From Stagonosporopsis chrysanthemi (lineage: Eukaryota > Ascomycota > Dothideomycetes > Pleosporales > Didymellaceae), in the NCBI GenBank assembly GCA_022560025.1, contig JAFISE010000003.1, positions 313,262 to 377,261 of the forward strand: a DNA stretch of 64,000 bases. Direction: 5' to 3'. The position numbers were made by a program, and so were the translations under genes. The notes under the pieces are model-generated. The model was not told the DNA's origin. It ran no database searches and saw only the letters and a program-made list of their open reading frames with translations. Below are positions 44,051 to 54,260 of the stretch, one piece after another. The first letter of the stretch is position 1, and every line of letters starts with the position of its first letter.

Positions 44051-44085
<35 letters not shown>

Positions 44086-45316
44086 GCCCGCAGAAGGCGC
44101 CGAGGCGAAAGAAGAGACGGTGTCGTCGCCGACCGCAGAAGACACTCCCACCAAGAAAGGCAAGGGCATGTTCGGCAAGAAGTTCAACATGGGCTTCAGC
44201 AAGAAAATGTTCGCCACCGGCACCCCCATCGCCGCCGAGGCGCCCAAGCCCGTCGTCGACGAGAAGGCAGAGGACAGCGACTCGCGCTCGACCAAGACCA
44301 ACGAGAAGATCTTCGAAGACAACTTCTTCGGCTCCGTCCAGCGCATACGGCATGGCTACGAGGAAGCCCTGGGCACGAACCTGACCGAGCTGGTGTCGGC
44401 GATTGCGCCCAGCTTGCCCAACGACACCCCCGTGCTGAAGCCGCCGGCCATGACGACGATCCTCATCCAGGAAGACCGCCCCGGGTCGGGCGGCGTCGCG
44501 GACCTGTTCGAGGGCAAGGTCGGCACGCTGGGGCTGCAGGCCGATCTCATCGAGAAGGCGGCGCCCATGTGGCTGGGCGAGGTGTTGCTCCGCGTACGTG
44601 CCCGTTCTCGCGCTCCGCATTCGATTCTGACGTCTCGACTAACAACCACCGCAGAACTCGCTCCCGCCCAAGGACATCGTCAAGGTCTCCTTCGTCCTCG
44701 AGCCGTACCAGAACCTGCTCCCCGCCATCTCCACAGACGGGTACGTCCCCTCCATCTCTCACCTGGTCGTCCCCCCCCCCCCTCCCCAGCTAACTCTATG
44801 CCAGCAACAACCGCCTCAACGCCAACCGCATGCTGCGCGCGCGCAAAATCCTCGGCTACATCGCTGAACGCATCGAGCCGCCGCCGACCAAGGAGGAAGC
44901 CGAGCAGGCAGATGCCGACGGCTCCGCCCTAAAGCCCCACGAGTATCTGGAGCTCTACTGCAACGGCCAGGTACGCTCTCTATCTCTCCGCCTTTTTCCC
45001 TCCATCTCTGCTTTTCCCCCCTCTGTGACTTCCTCCCCCCCTATCCATCTCCCGCTAACCAACCCCACCACAGCTCATCGACCCCAAAATGACACTCGCA
45101 TCCATGCGCGCACACGTCTGGCGCGGCGGCGGCGACGTGCTCTTGCACTACAAGGCCAACGGCCGCAAGGAGATTCAAGAGATGCCCCGCCACTCGGGCC
45201 TGCCGTTTGCCGTCCACCAGGGCGGCGTCAGTACGGGGCCCGCCAGCAGTAGTGCGAGTGAGGGCAAGCCGAGCAGTGAGGCGGCGAGGAGCCAGGAGGG
45301 GGCAGGGGAGAGGTGA
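41779..45316 (+). CDS. WDR48/Bun107-type WD-repeat protein with DUF3337
   Basis: Six exons: 41779-41812, 41931-42009, 42061-44593, 44655-44740, 44805-44970 and 45074-45316, giving 1046 residues. All five introns have GT..AG ends and matching phases. Exon 1 codes MARSARKRISY. WD40 repeats cover about residues 20-370 (YSGGRDGVICAWDLGLDLS, LVSASSDITVKVWRP, ILTASSDQTVKVWSM). A middle part with CIEGQNGLMKHHLLNDRRRV and GKWVLRYLFSNLIDEEIKRD and the C-terminal DUF3337 region (FVLEPYQNLLP, RMLRARKILGYIAERI, MRAHVWRGGGDVLLHY) match the family. WDR48/Bun107 binds and activates USP1/Ubp9-type deubiquitinases. A Gly-Asn repeat sits near residue 690. Confidence 0.92.
41831..41902 (+). repeat. 9-bp minisatellite, 8 copies, in intron 1 of the WD gene
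   Basis: Three exact GCACGTCTT units are followed by five diverging 9-mers (GCATATCCT, GCGTGTCCT, then GCGCGGCCT twice and GCGCGGCTG). The array fills over half of the 118-nt intron. Confidence 0.9.
44023..44085 (+). repeat. Coding AAYGGC repeat (Asn-Gly tract)
   Basis: A hexanucleotide-like repeat inside exon 3 of the WD gene encodes about nine Asn-Gly pairs in a disordered linker. It keeps the reading frame because the unit is 6 bases. Confidence 0.85.
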
Positions 45317-45617
45317 GGGGGGGGTTTGACGGTGGGTGCGGAATTGTATATAGGGCATGTGGTGTGTGGTATCGGACTGGACTGGACTGGGCTGTGCTGT
45401 GCTGTTTATACTAAGAGGGCTGTTTGGATGTGGATGTGGATGTAGATGTGCATGTGGATATGTAGTGTAGTGTAATCGCTCTCGACGTTTTGCATAGCGT
45501 CGCGTCGCGTCGCATCGCACGTATCGTACAACACCGCCGCATCGCCTCTATGTCATGTCTATGTACTGTCTCTCTCCTCCCTGACCCGCCTTCCCCGCCT
45601 TCCCGCATGGTGTACAC
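45317..45617. other. Convergent spacer with short repeats
   Basis: Contains ACTGG and GCTGT repeats (about 45380-45412), GATGTG repeats (about 45426-45460) and GTCGC repeats (about 45499-45518). No gene. Confidence 0.6.
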
Positions 45618-46881
45618 TCACGCCTCCCCCTCGCCACCCAGCACATTGCTCGCCCACTGGTAGCTCCCCAGGAAAATGGCGCCGCCGACACTGATCCACC
45701 CGATCCTGGGCCCTATGCCCGCGAAAAACGCCCGCGGCCCGCTCTCCCGTAAGATAACACGCAGCATAGCCAGCATGGGCATCTTGTCGCGCGCAAGCAT
45801 CATGCGCGTCTTGAGCACGTCGAGCGGCGTCGTGACGCCCGCGGCCACTGCGCCCGCGACGCTGCCCAGCAACCCGCCTTCCAGGCCGCTGACCTGCGAC
45901 CGCCCCGTCGCCGCCTGCCGCGCCCGCTTCAGCGCCTCCCACAGCGGGAACTGGATCACGGTAAACGGGATCTCGCGCACAATCGTGATGCTCCACCCGC
46001 GGTACAGCTCGCGCCACACGTGCGCCGTGCCGCGCGCGCCCCGCTGGCCCAGGATCGCCCGCAGCGCCGCGATGCTGCTCGGGTGCTGGCCCGCCTGCGC
46101 GCGCTGCTTGACCACCTCGGTTGGGACGCGCACCGCGCACGCCGCGACCTCGGCGAGGCTGGCCGCCAGCATGTGGACGCCTGCGCCGGGCGGGGCTGCA
46201 GGGAGCAGGTATTCTTGCCCCTGGGCGTTGCGGGCCGTGGTTGTGGCGGCGCTCGAGGCAAACGCGCGCTTCACGCCGTCGTACGTGATGAAGAAGAGGG
46301 CGGCGCCTGGCGCGGAGCCCCAGAACGCGCTGCCAACCCCTTTATACATGCCACTGAAGCCGCCCGAGGCCGCGAAGCCCGCAGAGGATTGGAGCCGCGT
46401 TTTTAACGTGTCCAGCGGGAAGAGCGACATGTCGACTGTGGTGCCTGCGAGGCCGCCGGCCTGTGGGGGGAGGGTGGGTTAGCATGTGGAGGATGAGAGG
46501 GGGGGGGGGGGGGGGGGGTGGGGGGGGGGGGGGGGGGGGGGGGGGTGGGGGGGGGGGGGGGGGGGGGAGAAGGGGGGGGGGGGGGGGGGTTATGGGTAGA
46601 GGAGAAGGGGGTTGTGGTTAGAGGAGAAGGGGGTTATAGGTAGAAGAGAAGGGGGTTGTGGGTAGAGGAGAAGGGGGTTGTGGGCGCGCAATTGCAGGTC
46701 GAAGCTGGGGCGAAGCTGATGCGACGTCGGAGCTGTGCGCTGCACAACAACGCGCCCCACGAGCTCGCGCAATCGTTGCAGGCTCGGTCCAACACAGCAG
46801 GGAGGAAGAGCTTACCAACAGCGACCGCACGTACGGCGACTCAATCCATGGCTGTGCGCGCTGGGGCTCGAGGACGCTCAT
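45618..46881 (-). CDS. PET8: Mitochondrial S-adenosylmethionine carrier, Pet8-like
   Basis: Two exons, 46881-46816 and 46460-45618, give 302 residues. Exon 1 codes 22 residues ending SPYVRSLL; the 355-nt intron starts GTAAGC and ends CACAG, giving SLLAGGLAGTTVDMSLFPLD across the joint. Three carrier repeats show the signature PLDTLKTR (about residue 37), PTEVVKQR and PLDVLKTR. The SAM-carrier subfamily is suggested by the short N-terminus, GMYKGVGSAFWGSAPGAALF and the order of motifs. The protein would exchange SAM for S-adenosylhomocysteine across the inner membrane. The intron is far longer than its neighbours because it contains poly-G and minisatellite arrays (poly-C on the coding strand). 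Confidence 0.9.
46500..46588. repeat. Interrupted poly-G array inside the Pet8 intron
   Basis: Almost only G on the plus strand, with a few T or A breaks. It is poly-C in the transcript and joins directly to the 22-bp repeat. Confidence 0.9.
46589..46686. repeat. 22-bp minisatellite in the Pet8 intron
   Basis: Four tandem units of 22 bases (46589-46610, 46611-46632, 46633-46654, 46655-46676) and a partial fifth. Each unit begins GTTRT and ends AGAAGGGG; units differ at only a few positions. Confidence 0.9.
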
Positions 46882-47096
46882 GGTGGAGGGGAGGTGACTG
46901 CAGCTCGCGACAGGACCGACGTCAGTCGGCGAATGGACTTGGGGACTTTTTGGGGGGCCTGTGCGTCGGCCCTAGGTACTGTACCTACCGCGGCACTGCA
47001 CGCGACTTGTGAGATTTCCAAACCGCCATAGTCTTGATTGGTCAGAGGACGAGATCGGAGAAGCTGATACGGATGGATGGCAGCTGAGTGAGCATA

Positions 47097-48617
47097 ATGA
47101 GCACGTCGCGGTTGAGGGTGCGGTGTCTGGCGAGCACGGGTGTTGTTGACCAAAGGCAAGAGACGGAGCGAGACGGGCAGCTTGAAGCGGAGAGTTGCGG
47201 TGAAGTTGCTGCACATGCAACACAAGAGCTAGTTGAGGGACATGGCGTGGTCAATGATGAGGAGGGAGATGGACGCGCTGCAAGCCCACCAAGCAAGGAT
47301 GATGAACTCCTCGATGACAACCGGCCGGCAACTCCAACACCCTCAGCATCGAGCGAGGGGAGCGACTCTGCATCAGACACCAACACTAGCAGCTCTGGCA
47401 CCTTGACGCACACAGTTCCAACCGCGTCCACGAGCTGCTTGCAAGAAGCACAGCTCTCCCCGGATGGAACGTGTATCTTCACCTCCGACTACAGCCGCAC
47501 CTTCTCCGTCTACCCCATCAGCCCCGACATACTCGGAACAACGTCGACCCAGCCCTTGACACCGTACGCCCAGTTCAGCTCAGCAGACCCCATCTGGGCA
47601 TTCGCAGCCAACCCGCTCTTCAACCTGCAAGACCCCAGCAGCACGCACGCCCTCGTCAGCCGGCGCGACAGATACATCACGCTGCACAACGCCCTCTGGG
47701 ACATGTCCGCCCCGGCCAGCGACTCCCCCACGCACACCTCCCCCGTCAACATCCACACCCCGCTCACCTCCTACAAGCTCATCAACCACCTCACCGAAGC
47801 CGTCACCGCGCCCCTCAGCCTCGCCTACGCGCCCGCCGGCACCCACTTCTTCGCCGGCACCCACAACAGCATCTCGCTCTTCGACCTTGCCCACGCCGCC
47901 GACCCCATTCACCGCATCGCCACCATCCCCTCCGCGCGCAGCACCCTCAAAGGCGGCGGTCGCGGCTTCAAAGGCGTCGTCTCCGCGCTCGCCGTCGCGC
48001 CCGCCTCCGCCTCCAGCACCGGCAGTCTCCTCGCCGCCGGCGCCCGCACCCGCTACGTGGGCATCTACGACGCCGCCGCCGGCGCCGAGGTGACGCACTT
48101 TGCGCTGCCGGCCGGCGTCGCGGGTGCCGGCGTGTCCAGCCTCAAGTGGAGCCCTTGCGGACGCTACCTGTACGTCGCCGAGCGCGCGTCGGACGTCCTG
48201 CTCATCTACGACGCGCGCAGCTTTGCGTTCGCGCTGGGGCACTGTGCGGGCCGCCGCGCGAGCTCGAGGCAGAAGATGGGGTTTGATGTGTGGAGTGCGG
48301 GCGCGTCGCCGTACGGTGTGGAGAGCGGGGCGCACGAGGTGTGGGCGGGCGGGAGCGATGGCAGGGTGAGGGTGTGGCGCGATCCGTATGCGAGGGAGGG
48401 TGCGGTGGAGGCGGATGAGGTGTTTGAGGTGGATGGGGGGGACGCGGTGCCGGTTGTGAGTACGCTTGTGCATTCGTCTGGCGGGCTGGCGGTGACGGCG
48501 CGGGGGATGCTGTGTGCTGGTCATGGGGCAGGAGAGGGTATCACAAGAGGTGGTGGTGTCAGACCCAGGTTCTCCGAGCGAGGGTGTCTTGACATTCTGG
48601 GGCTGTCTAGCTACTGA
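47097..48617 (+). CDS. WD-repeat protein of the WRAP53/TCAB1-like family
   Basis: One exon of 506 residues from the ATG at 47097; the frame extends three codons further to a GTG but no ATG. The N-terminal 100 residues are disordered and acidic. From about residue 105 a WD-type propeller begins with EAQLSPDGTCIFTSDYSRTF, then DPIWAFAANPLF, SLAYAPAGTHFFAGTHNSIS, GSLLAAGARTRYVGIYDA, LKWSPCGRYLYVAERASDVL and EVWAGGSDGRVRVWRDP. These match WRAP53/TCAB1-like fungal proteins. In animals TCAB1 brings small Cajal-body RNAs and telomerase to their sites; in fungi the role is not settled. The C-terminal half has strong GC codon bias like its neighbours. Confidence 0.8.
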   Translation: MSTSRLRVRCLASTGVVDQRQETERDGQLEAESCGEVAAHATQELVEGHGVVNDEEGDGRAASPPSKDDELLDDNRPATPTPSASSEGSDSASDTNTSSSGTLTHTVPTASTSCLQEAQLSPDGTCIFTSDYSRTFSVYPISPDILGTTSTQPLTPYAQFSSADPIWAFAANPLFNLQDPSSTHALVSRRDRYITLHNALWDMSAPASDSPTHTSPVNIHTPLTSYKLINHLTEAVTAPLSLAYAPAGTHFFAGTHNSISLFDLAHAADPIHRIATIPSARSTLKGGGRGFKGVVSALAVAPASASSTGSLLAAGARTRYVGIYDAAAGAEVTHFALPAGVAGAGVSSLKWSPCGRYLYVAERASDVLLIYDARSFAFALGHCAGRRASSRQKMGFDVWSAGASPYGVESGAHEVWAGGSDGRVRVWRDPYAREGAVEADEVFEVDGGDAVPVVSTLVHSSGGLAVTARGMLCAGHGAGEGITRGGGVRPRFSERGCLDILGLSSY

Positions 48618-48713
48618 GCACACTGAGATAGCCGCGAGGAAGATGTCTTCGAAGCACTACTGAGGCCTCGCAATTCCCTGTGCCGCCGGTGCACGCCACC
48701 AAATCTCAACCGC

Positions 48714-49144
48714 TCAGCATCCGCCCTGAAACACAACGCCCTTCTTATTGCCCATAGACGCCATGCCAAGCTTCTCATACAAGCTCTCCAGCAGCTGCGA
48801 CAGAGCTTCGACAGCGCTCCCACAGGAGCGAGGACCATGATGGTAATTGCATGCCAGCAGCGTCCATTTGGTGTCACGCGCAGGCTCCTCTCCTGTGTAA
48901 ACAATGAGGCGCGCATCATACACAGTAAGGCAGAAGTTGTCTTGCTTGGAGATCACAACATCAAAGGTGTGCGCTGGATACTCTGAGCCGTACATGGCGC
49001 GAGCTTGGCCTAGAGTACTCAGTCAGTCAGTGAGTGAGATGCTGCAAAGAGCGGTAAGAGGGATCGCGAACCGATGATCAACTCCTTGAGCTCTTTCGCG
49101 AGTGTGATGCTCTCAAGCAAGCCTGCCTGGTTGTTTGCGTCCAT
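48714..49144 (-). CDS. Small conserved-looking hypothetical protein
   Basis: Exons 49144-49072 and 49009-48714 give 122 residues. The 62-nt intron has a weak donor (GTTCGC) and acceptor CTCTAG; the joint reads LKELIIGQARAMYGSEYPA. The domain is compact: an N-terminal helix (LLESITLAKELKELI), beta strands (HTFDVVISKQDNFCLTVYDA, KWTLLACNYHH) and a C-terminal helix (AVEALSQLLESLYEKLG). No signal peptide or membrane segment. I do not recognise the family. Its ATG lies 70 bases from that of the divergent DUF3669-type gene. Confidence 0.7.
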
Positions 49145-49214
49145 CGTTGGCGGGTTGTGGTTGGGTGCGAGGGCACAGGGTAGGATGGAACCGTGGGTCC
49201 CACCTTCACTGACC

Positions 49215-50595
49215 ATGGATTCGGCCTTTCTTTGCGCAGACTATAAGGTGGCTACTTTGCTTGCTACCCACGCGTTTGCCTACTCATACTTCCAGTCACT
49301 GGATCCACGCCCTGCTGACCGCCATATCAAACTCTCGTGCCCGATCCTGGAGGCATTCAACATGTTCTACTTTCGCAAGGAGATGACTCCCGATGATTCT
49401 GCAGCATCCCCGGCCTCCATCACAGATGTTCTGCGCAACGAGATCTTGCAAAGACGGAACACAGACATGCATGTCCTGGGCGCCGCAGAGCTCAGCACAG
49501 CTAAGCCAGAACACATCCTCAGGCACATGCTGTCTACACGGTCGGCATGCTCCCCTGACTCTGCTTCCGCCGAGGTAGACAATGGGTCTTCTCAGACATT
49601 CCCGTGCATTGGCGCCGGACAGACAGGCACGGTCTACGCGCTGAGTGGCACATCGATGGTCATCAAGCTACCCAACTCCGCCAAGAGGTCTGACAGCCTC
49701 TATAACGACTTCAGGAACCATCTCCGGGTCTCTGAGGCTCTTCGTAGCGTACCGAGTGCGCTTCGATCTGAAATCCATGTCCCCGCACTCCGAGCATGGG
49801 TGGACTCGCAAAGCAGGACGTTTTGGGACACCAACGCAGCGCGGTTCCCTGGAGGCGTACACGTCCCTGACTATGGACTGATCTCGGAGCGCATCCACCC
49901 ACTGCCCGACCCATTGCGGTCCGCGCTCGTCGACACCTTCGCACCAAAGGCGATCCAAGCCACCAAGCCAGCCTTCCTCCGCGCCCCACACAACAAACAC
50001 TGCCTCGTCCGTCTCTACCTCGGACGCAGAAACGACACCGCCCCCCCCTCCCGCAGCACACAGATTCCACCTGCGCAACCTCCCCCTCCACGCCAACGAG
50101 CTGGAGCACCTCCACCTCGACACCGCCCACTTCGCCACACTCATGGCGCAGGCCCTCGCCATCCTCCACTGGCGCGCGGGCCTCGACGCAAACGACGTCG
50201 AGTTTGTGCTTGGGCGCTCGCCCGCCGTCGCCGGCGCACCCACGGTGCAGGACCTCGCGGGCGTAGACAAAGACGCCGCCGGCGCGCTGTTCGCATGGAA
50301 CAACGACCGCGACCGCTGCGCCCTGGCCCTCTGGCTGCTGGACTTTAATCTGTGCGAGCCGTTTGCCGCGGGTGAGCCCGGGGTGAAGCAGCTCGTCGAC
50401 GGGTTTTACTGGAACGATCCGTACTATCCGCGTCCGACGGCGAGTGGGCCGCGGGATAAGGAGCTGTGGCGGGTGTTTTCTGGCCGCTATCTGGAGGTTA
50501 GTGGGGAGCTTGTGGGCCATGGGATGCCGAGGAGGTTTATTGAGGGGGTTGAAGAGAGGGCCAAGGAGCGTGCTGCGAATAGCCTGTTTGGGTGA
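49215..50595 (+). CDS. DUF3669-type protein with a frameshift at a C run
   Basis: The ATG at 49215 (MDSAFLCADYKVATLLATHA) opens a frame with IGAGQTGTVYALSGTSMVIK (a kinase-like loop) and KHCLVRLYLGRR. The frame then changes by one base in the run of eight C at 50041-50048; from there HRFHLRNLPLHANELEHLHL, AQALAILHWRAGLDANDVEF and CALALWLLDFNLCEPF continue the DUF3669 pattern to the TGA at 50593-50595. An intron is unlikely because both sides are conserved and no good donor is there. A homopolymer error is the simplest cause; a real inactivating indel is possible. DUF3669 is common in fungi, often near protein-kinase-like folds; its function is unknown. Confidence 0.7.
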
Positions 50596-52409
50596 GCGAT
50601 GGGTGCGTGTTGCCAGCCTCGGGCGCGCGGTTGACAGACAATGCAGGATACTCTGCGATTCTTGGAGATGGCGTGACGTACTGGTGGTCTGTTGTGTTTT
50701 GTGTGGGCGTAGCCGGAGACACCAGTGAAGATAAGACGTGACAACTCCCTGCGTTGACTTGACGCCGCGGTCACATCAACGCCATAACGCCGTTTCTTCC
50801 CCAAACGACTCACACCTACTTGTCAGGATTACCAAATTGCTTACTCCCCCCATCGTGTTAGCATTTCCCCACCCCGACCACATTCTTATTCGCCACAACG
50901 ATCAACCCCCTCCATCCTGGCCGCCGTGAACGAACTCTATATGCATCCAACAAGGCCCACGAAGCAATGGCCTATCCACTGAGTAAGCAACGCCTCGAAA
51001 GAACCCAGGACGTGCAATCGAAACGCCCGCTCGCGCCCATTGCCAGTGAGGAGTTGGTCGTTGCTGCGCATAGGGGCGGGGGGTGCTTTGAGATGACTCT
51101 GACAAGCTAGACAAATATCTAGACTTGATTAATTATCCAGCGGGTCCCAGAAAGGCCCACCAGCCCATCAGGAGTCCGGTCAACAATCCGACGGAACTAA
51201 AACCCCCGTCCAGCTCTTGAGATACAAATCCAGCACCGCCGAGGCCGGCATGGTGGTCCAGCCAAAAGTACCGCTGCTGTCCGTACCGGGAGTGCACAGC
51301 AGCAACAGCATCGTATTCCGCCGCAGCACGCCGAGTTCAGGCTCCTGCGGCACCTGAGCATCTTGCCAGCAGGAAGAGGCGCTACAGGCGGTTCTCTGGA
51401 TTCATGGGCTGGACTCCCCACGTCCGTCCAGATAGCGCTGTCGGACGTCTTGCAGCGTCAGTCCATCCAAGGTGGCGCGGTCTGAGCGCGCATCGAGGCG
51501 AATCGGATCCAGTGCTTTGGCGAAAGCGTCAGGCTGTTCCGCATCGTTCGAGCTCAAAAAAAACCTTCTTGCACGCCCGCTGGCGACGTTGCTTGCGGAG
51601 CAGCTCAGAACACTGGGCATCAGAACCGGCGCCGTAGTGGGTTCTGGAGATTGTAAAGCCCCGTTGGATTGGGAATTGTTTTCGTGGTCATCTTCTGGTC
51701 TGATATATGGTTCTGCCTACAGGGAACACGTAGAGGTCGTCGAAAAACGTTGTTATGGCCATCATGACGGTGGGAGAAGTTGAGATGTAGGGTTTGCTTG
51801 ATTAAGCGTGAACGAATGGTGAACGTTCGCAGGCGCACTACATAGGCTTTTTGGAAGGGCAGAGGCGAGGCAGTATGTAAGAGGTGATCGGTCCAACATA
51901 ATAAGTTCCCTGTTGTTTAGCCGATGCGCTGGCACTAAAGCACTTAACTCCGTGAGCAGCAATCATGCACATAAGAATTGAGTCTCCAACTCCTGCGAGT
52001 AAGGTGGTGGCGACGACCTGAAGATACATGTGGCATCTTTGAGGGCGAGAACACAGTAGAGGACTACTGTATGACACGCAAAGCTGGAAAGAATGAAAGA
52101 ATGGAATTGGTACTTTGAATAAACAGCTCAAGTCGTTGATTGCTATCCTCGCAGCAGTGAGGTCCCCATACTTCCCTCCACATATTCAGAGTGAAGCATA
52201 TCTCCGATTAATTGGCCACCACTACCGTTGTCATGTACATATTCTCTTCAAACCTTACGTACTACCACTTGCCGGATCTTTACATAGTGATGAACTCCCT
52301 CAGTGCTTACGGTGCGTTTGCCGGTGATGCTGCCTAGAAGCTGCTTTCACCTCCGCAACACTAGTTTCCCAAACGGACCCGCAGATTTAGATCCTGTGTC
52401 TCCGCACCC
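50596..52409. other. Intergenic region with a possible gene relic
   Basis: About 1.8 kb. Only the minus-strand signal near 51188-51790 looks protein-like; it is listed separately. Confidence 0.5.
51188..51790 (-). pseudogene. Possible broken gene of unknown family
   Basis: Minus-strand pieces read like protein: MMAITTFFDDLYVFPVGRTI near 51765, then one frame over SPEPTTAPVLMPSVLSCSAS and TLDGLTLQDVRQRYLDGRGE (to about 51420), then another frame with QVPQEPELGVLRRNTMLLLL and SAVLDLYLKSWTGVLVPSDC ending at TGA near 51188. No consensus introns join the first two parts. It could be a decayed gene or chance. No family is recognised. Confidence 0.3.
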
Positions 52410-52417
52410 TATAAAAG
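52410..52417 (+). promoter_or_regulatory. TATA box of the 127-residue gene
   Basis: TATAAAAG lies 73 bases before the ATG at 52490, followed by a C/T-rich leader, a strong fungal promoter layout. Confidence 0.6.
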
Positions 52418-52489
52418 CGCGCGCCTCCAGCTTACTTGTTTCATTTCCCCAGTAGCTTGCTCGACGAACACTAGGCACACAACATCAAG

Positions 52490-52968
52490 ATGTACGGCCT
52501 TCGTCACGACCAGATCAACACGGTCATGAGTCTCAAGGAGCTCTGCATCTGTGAGTCTAATAACATGGCCAATGAGCGTTTATTAACATTCCGAAAGCCC
52601 AAGCGTGGGCATACTTTCTGTTTCCTCATTACAACAAGATCGATATCGTCTTCGTCAAGAAGGACGACGGTCATTTTGACGCCCGCGTAATCGTCTACCT
52701 GAAAGATCCCGTCGAAGGTAGCGACAAAGGCAGTCCCTGGGCCTACATCTCGGGCAGTTCGAGCGAGGCAGGCATCGTCAGCGCACTCGAGAACCTCTGG
52801 AACGTCCTCCAAGGAGATGTACCCAAGGGTGTGAAGGGTAAGTTTGTTCAGATCCTCAATACTCACGAAGCTAATCGCCTCAAAGACATGCAGAAGGGAG
52901 AATTATTCCGTCAGATTGGGGGTCAGCGATTTGTATGTACGCTGGCTGGGGTCCTGGACTTGAAGTAG
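52490..52968 (+). CDS. Small spliced hypothetical protein, 127 residues
   Basis: Assembled from exons 52490-52550, 52598-52837 and 52886-52968. Introns of 47 and 48 nt start GTGAGT and GTAAGT and end GAAAG and AAAG, with branch-like TTAAC and GCTAAT; all phases agree. The product begins MYGLRHDQINTVMSLKELCI, continues AWAYFLFPHYNKIDIVFVKK and ALENLWNVLQGDVPKGVKD, and ends in TLAGVLDLK. It has no signal peptide or membrane helix and looks like a small alpha/beta protein. The family is not recognised. The canonical TATA box suggests strong or inducible expression. An antisense frame over the same bases is a shadow. Confidence 0.7.
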
Positions 52969-53550
52969 GAGAGCAAAGCGTTCTATGCCAAAGCATCTTA
53001 AGACAGTGCTGAATGAGTATGGAGCTGGCTTCGAGGCCGTGGATAGGGACACGGAAGGAACCAATGGTGGTCTTTTGGAGTCGCGCTATGCTTGTAGTTA
53101 GTAAAGGGCGACGTCCTGCATGCGCATAGACTCGAGCCGCTCCGAAGCCAATGAAGCGAATGGTAACGCTTGAACACTCATCCAAGATAAAAACAGAGTC
53201 TTCGGGTGATATGGCATCCAATGTTTGAATTCAAGTTAATGTCAGGATTCAGCCCAATGACATGGGATTCAAGCAAATACTTGCACAGGACCAATACATG
53301 TTCGAAGAATGGCTGCTCAGGTGACTTTGCAAAACCAACGTGCCAATCGACTGACTGCTCAGCAGGCATCCAAACCGGCACCGACAGCCAAGAGACCGAA
53401 GAGGAAGAAAACATGCAGACTCACATCCAGCTTGAGGCTTAGGTACTTAACTGCGCGCGTGACAACCTGCCACGACAGATACGTCGCCGCCTTACGTCCA
53501 TCGAATGCATGCCCCGTGTCGTGGAACCCCATGATTCGCAGCATGACATT
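52969..53550. other. Convergent spacer
   Basis: Between the ends of two small genes. A minus-strand frame (53544-53359) directly after the stop of the next gene reads somewhat protein-like but has no support. Confidence 0.45.
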
Positions 53551-54083
53551 TCAATTGACAACAGTAGACATGCCATCACCTCCGACCAGCTCCTTCCGGA
53601 CGCCCTCAATGCCTCGATTGCCATTCGATACGAAGCCCACGATGTCCGTTGACCGCCTCCACGTCCGCGGGCAGATCAGCACAGCCGACCCAGAACCATC
53701 CCGAGAATCCCTCAGCACCTCCGCATCAACGATTGGCCATTCGGCAAAAAAACGCATTGTGACGGAACTGTGATTCTGCACTGCGTTGCGGCGTGCCTCC
53801 GCGTAAGACGGGTACTCCACTCGCGCTCGCGGATCTGCGTCACAGGGTGCTCATGCGAGCGAATCAGCGATCGGGCTAGGTCCGGATAGGCATCGCACGT
53901 GGTACCTGCGCGACGACCCTTTGACGTCCACGGGTTGCGGAGGGCATTGGTTGTGTTTTGGCTGTGGGCTTGAGGGGAAGGTACATAAGCCTTGTGATGG
54001 AGCTGGGGGCGTCGGGATGACAATGTTCGCCGATTCCTACTCACTGTACAATTCGATGCCATTGAATTGTTTGAGAGGAACAT
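53551..54083 (-). CDS. Small spliced hypothetical protein, 139 residues
   Basis: Assembled from exons 54083-54045, 54002-53906 and 53834-53551. Introns are 42 nt (GTGAGT..CCCCAG) and 71 nt (GTACCA..ACGCAG) with matching phases. The start is MFLSNNSMASNCT; the middle is Pro/Asn/Gln-rich with LRNPWTSKGRRADPRARVEY; exon 3 is ordered: YPSYAEARRNAVQNHSSVTM, FFAEWPIVDAEVLRDSRDGS, VLICPRTWRRSTDIVGFVSN. It ends in TVVN at a TGA. The frame continues past that TGA for 60 codons, so a premature stop cannot be excluded. Family unknown. It diverges from the DUF5519 gene with 177 bases between the ATGs. Confidence 0.55.
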
Positions 54084-54260
54084 AGAAGACGGTTGTGTTT
54101 GCTGGACTTGCTGTGTTAACCTCCGCGGACCTCGAGACCATTGATCTGGGCGAGTGAAACGGTGCGACGTAGAGGTCTGGTGCCTGTCCTCGTTCCTCCT
54201 CAAAAGCCTTCAATTGGCTTCGATATCCTCAACCTGCTGCGTACGACCAGCAACGCAACC

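Noticed and set aside
47580..48623. Long minus-strand frame of 347 codons
   Set aside because: Shadow of the WRAP53-like gene; Gly/Val/Arg-rich without order.
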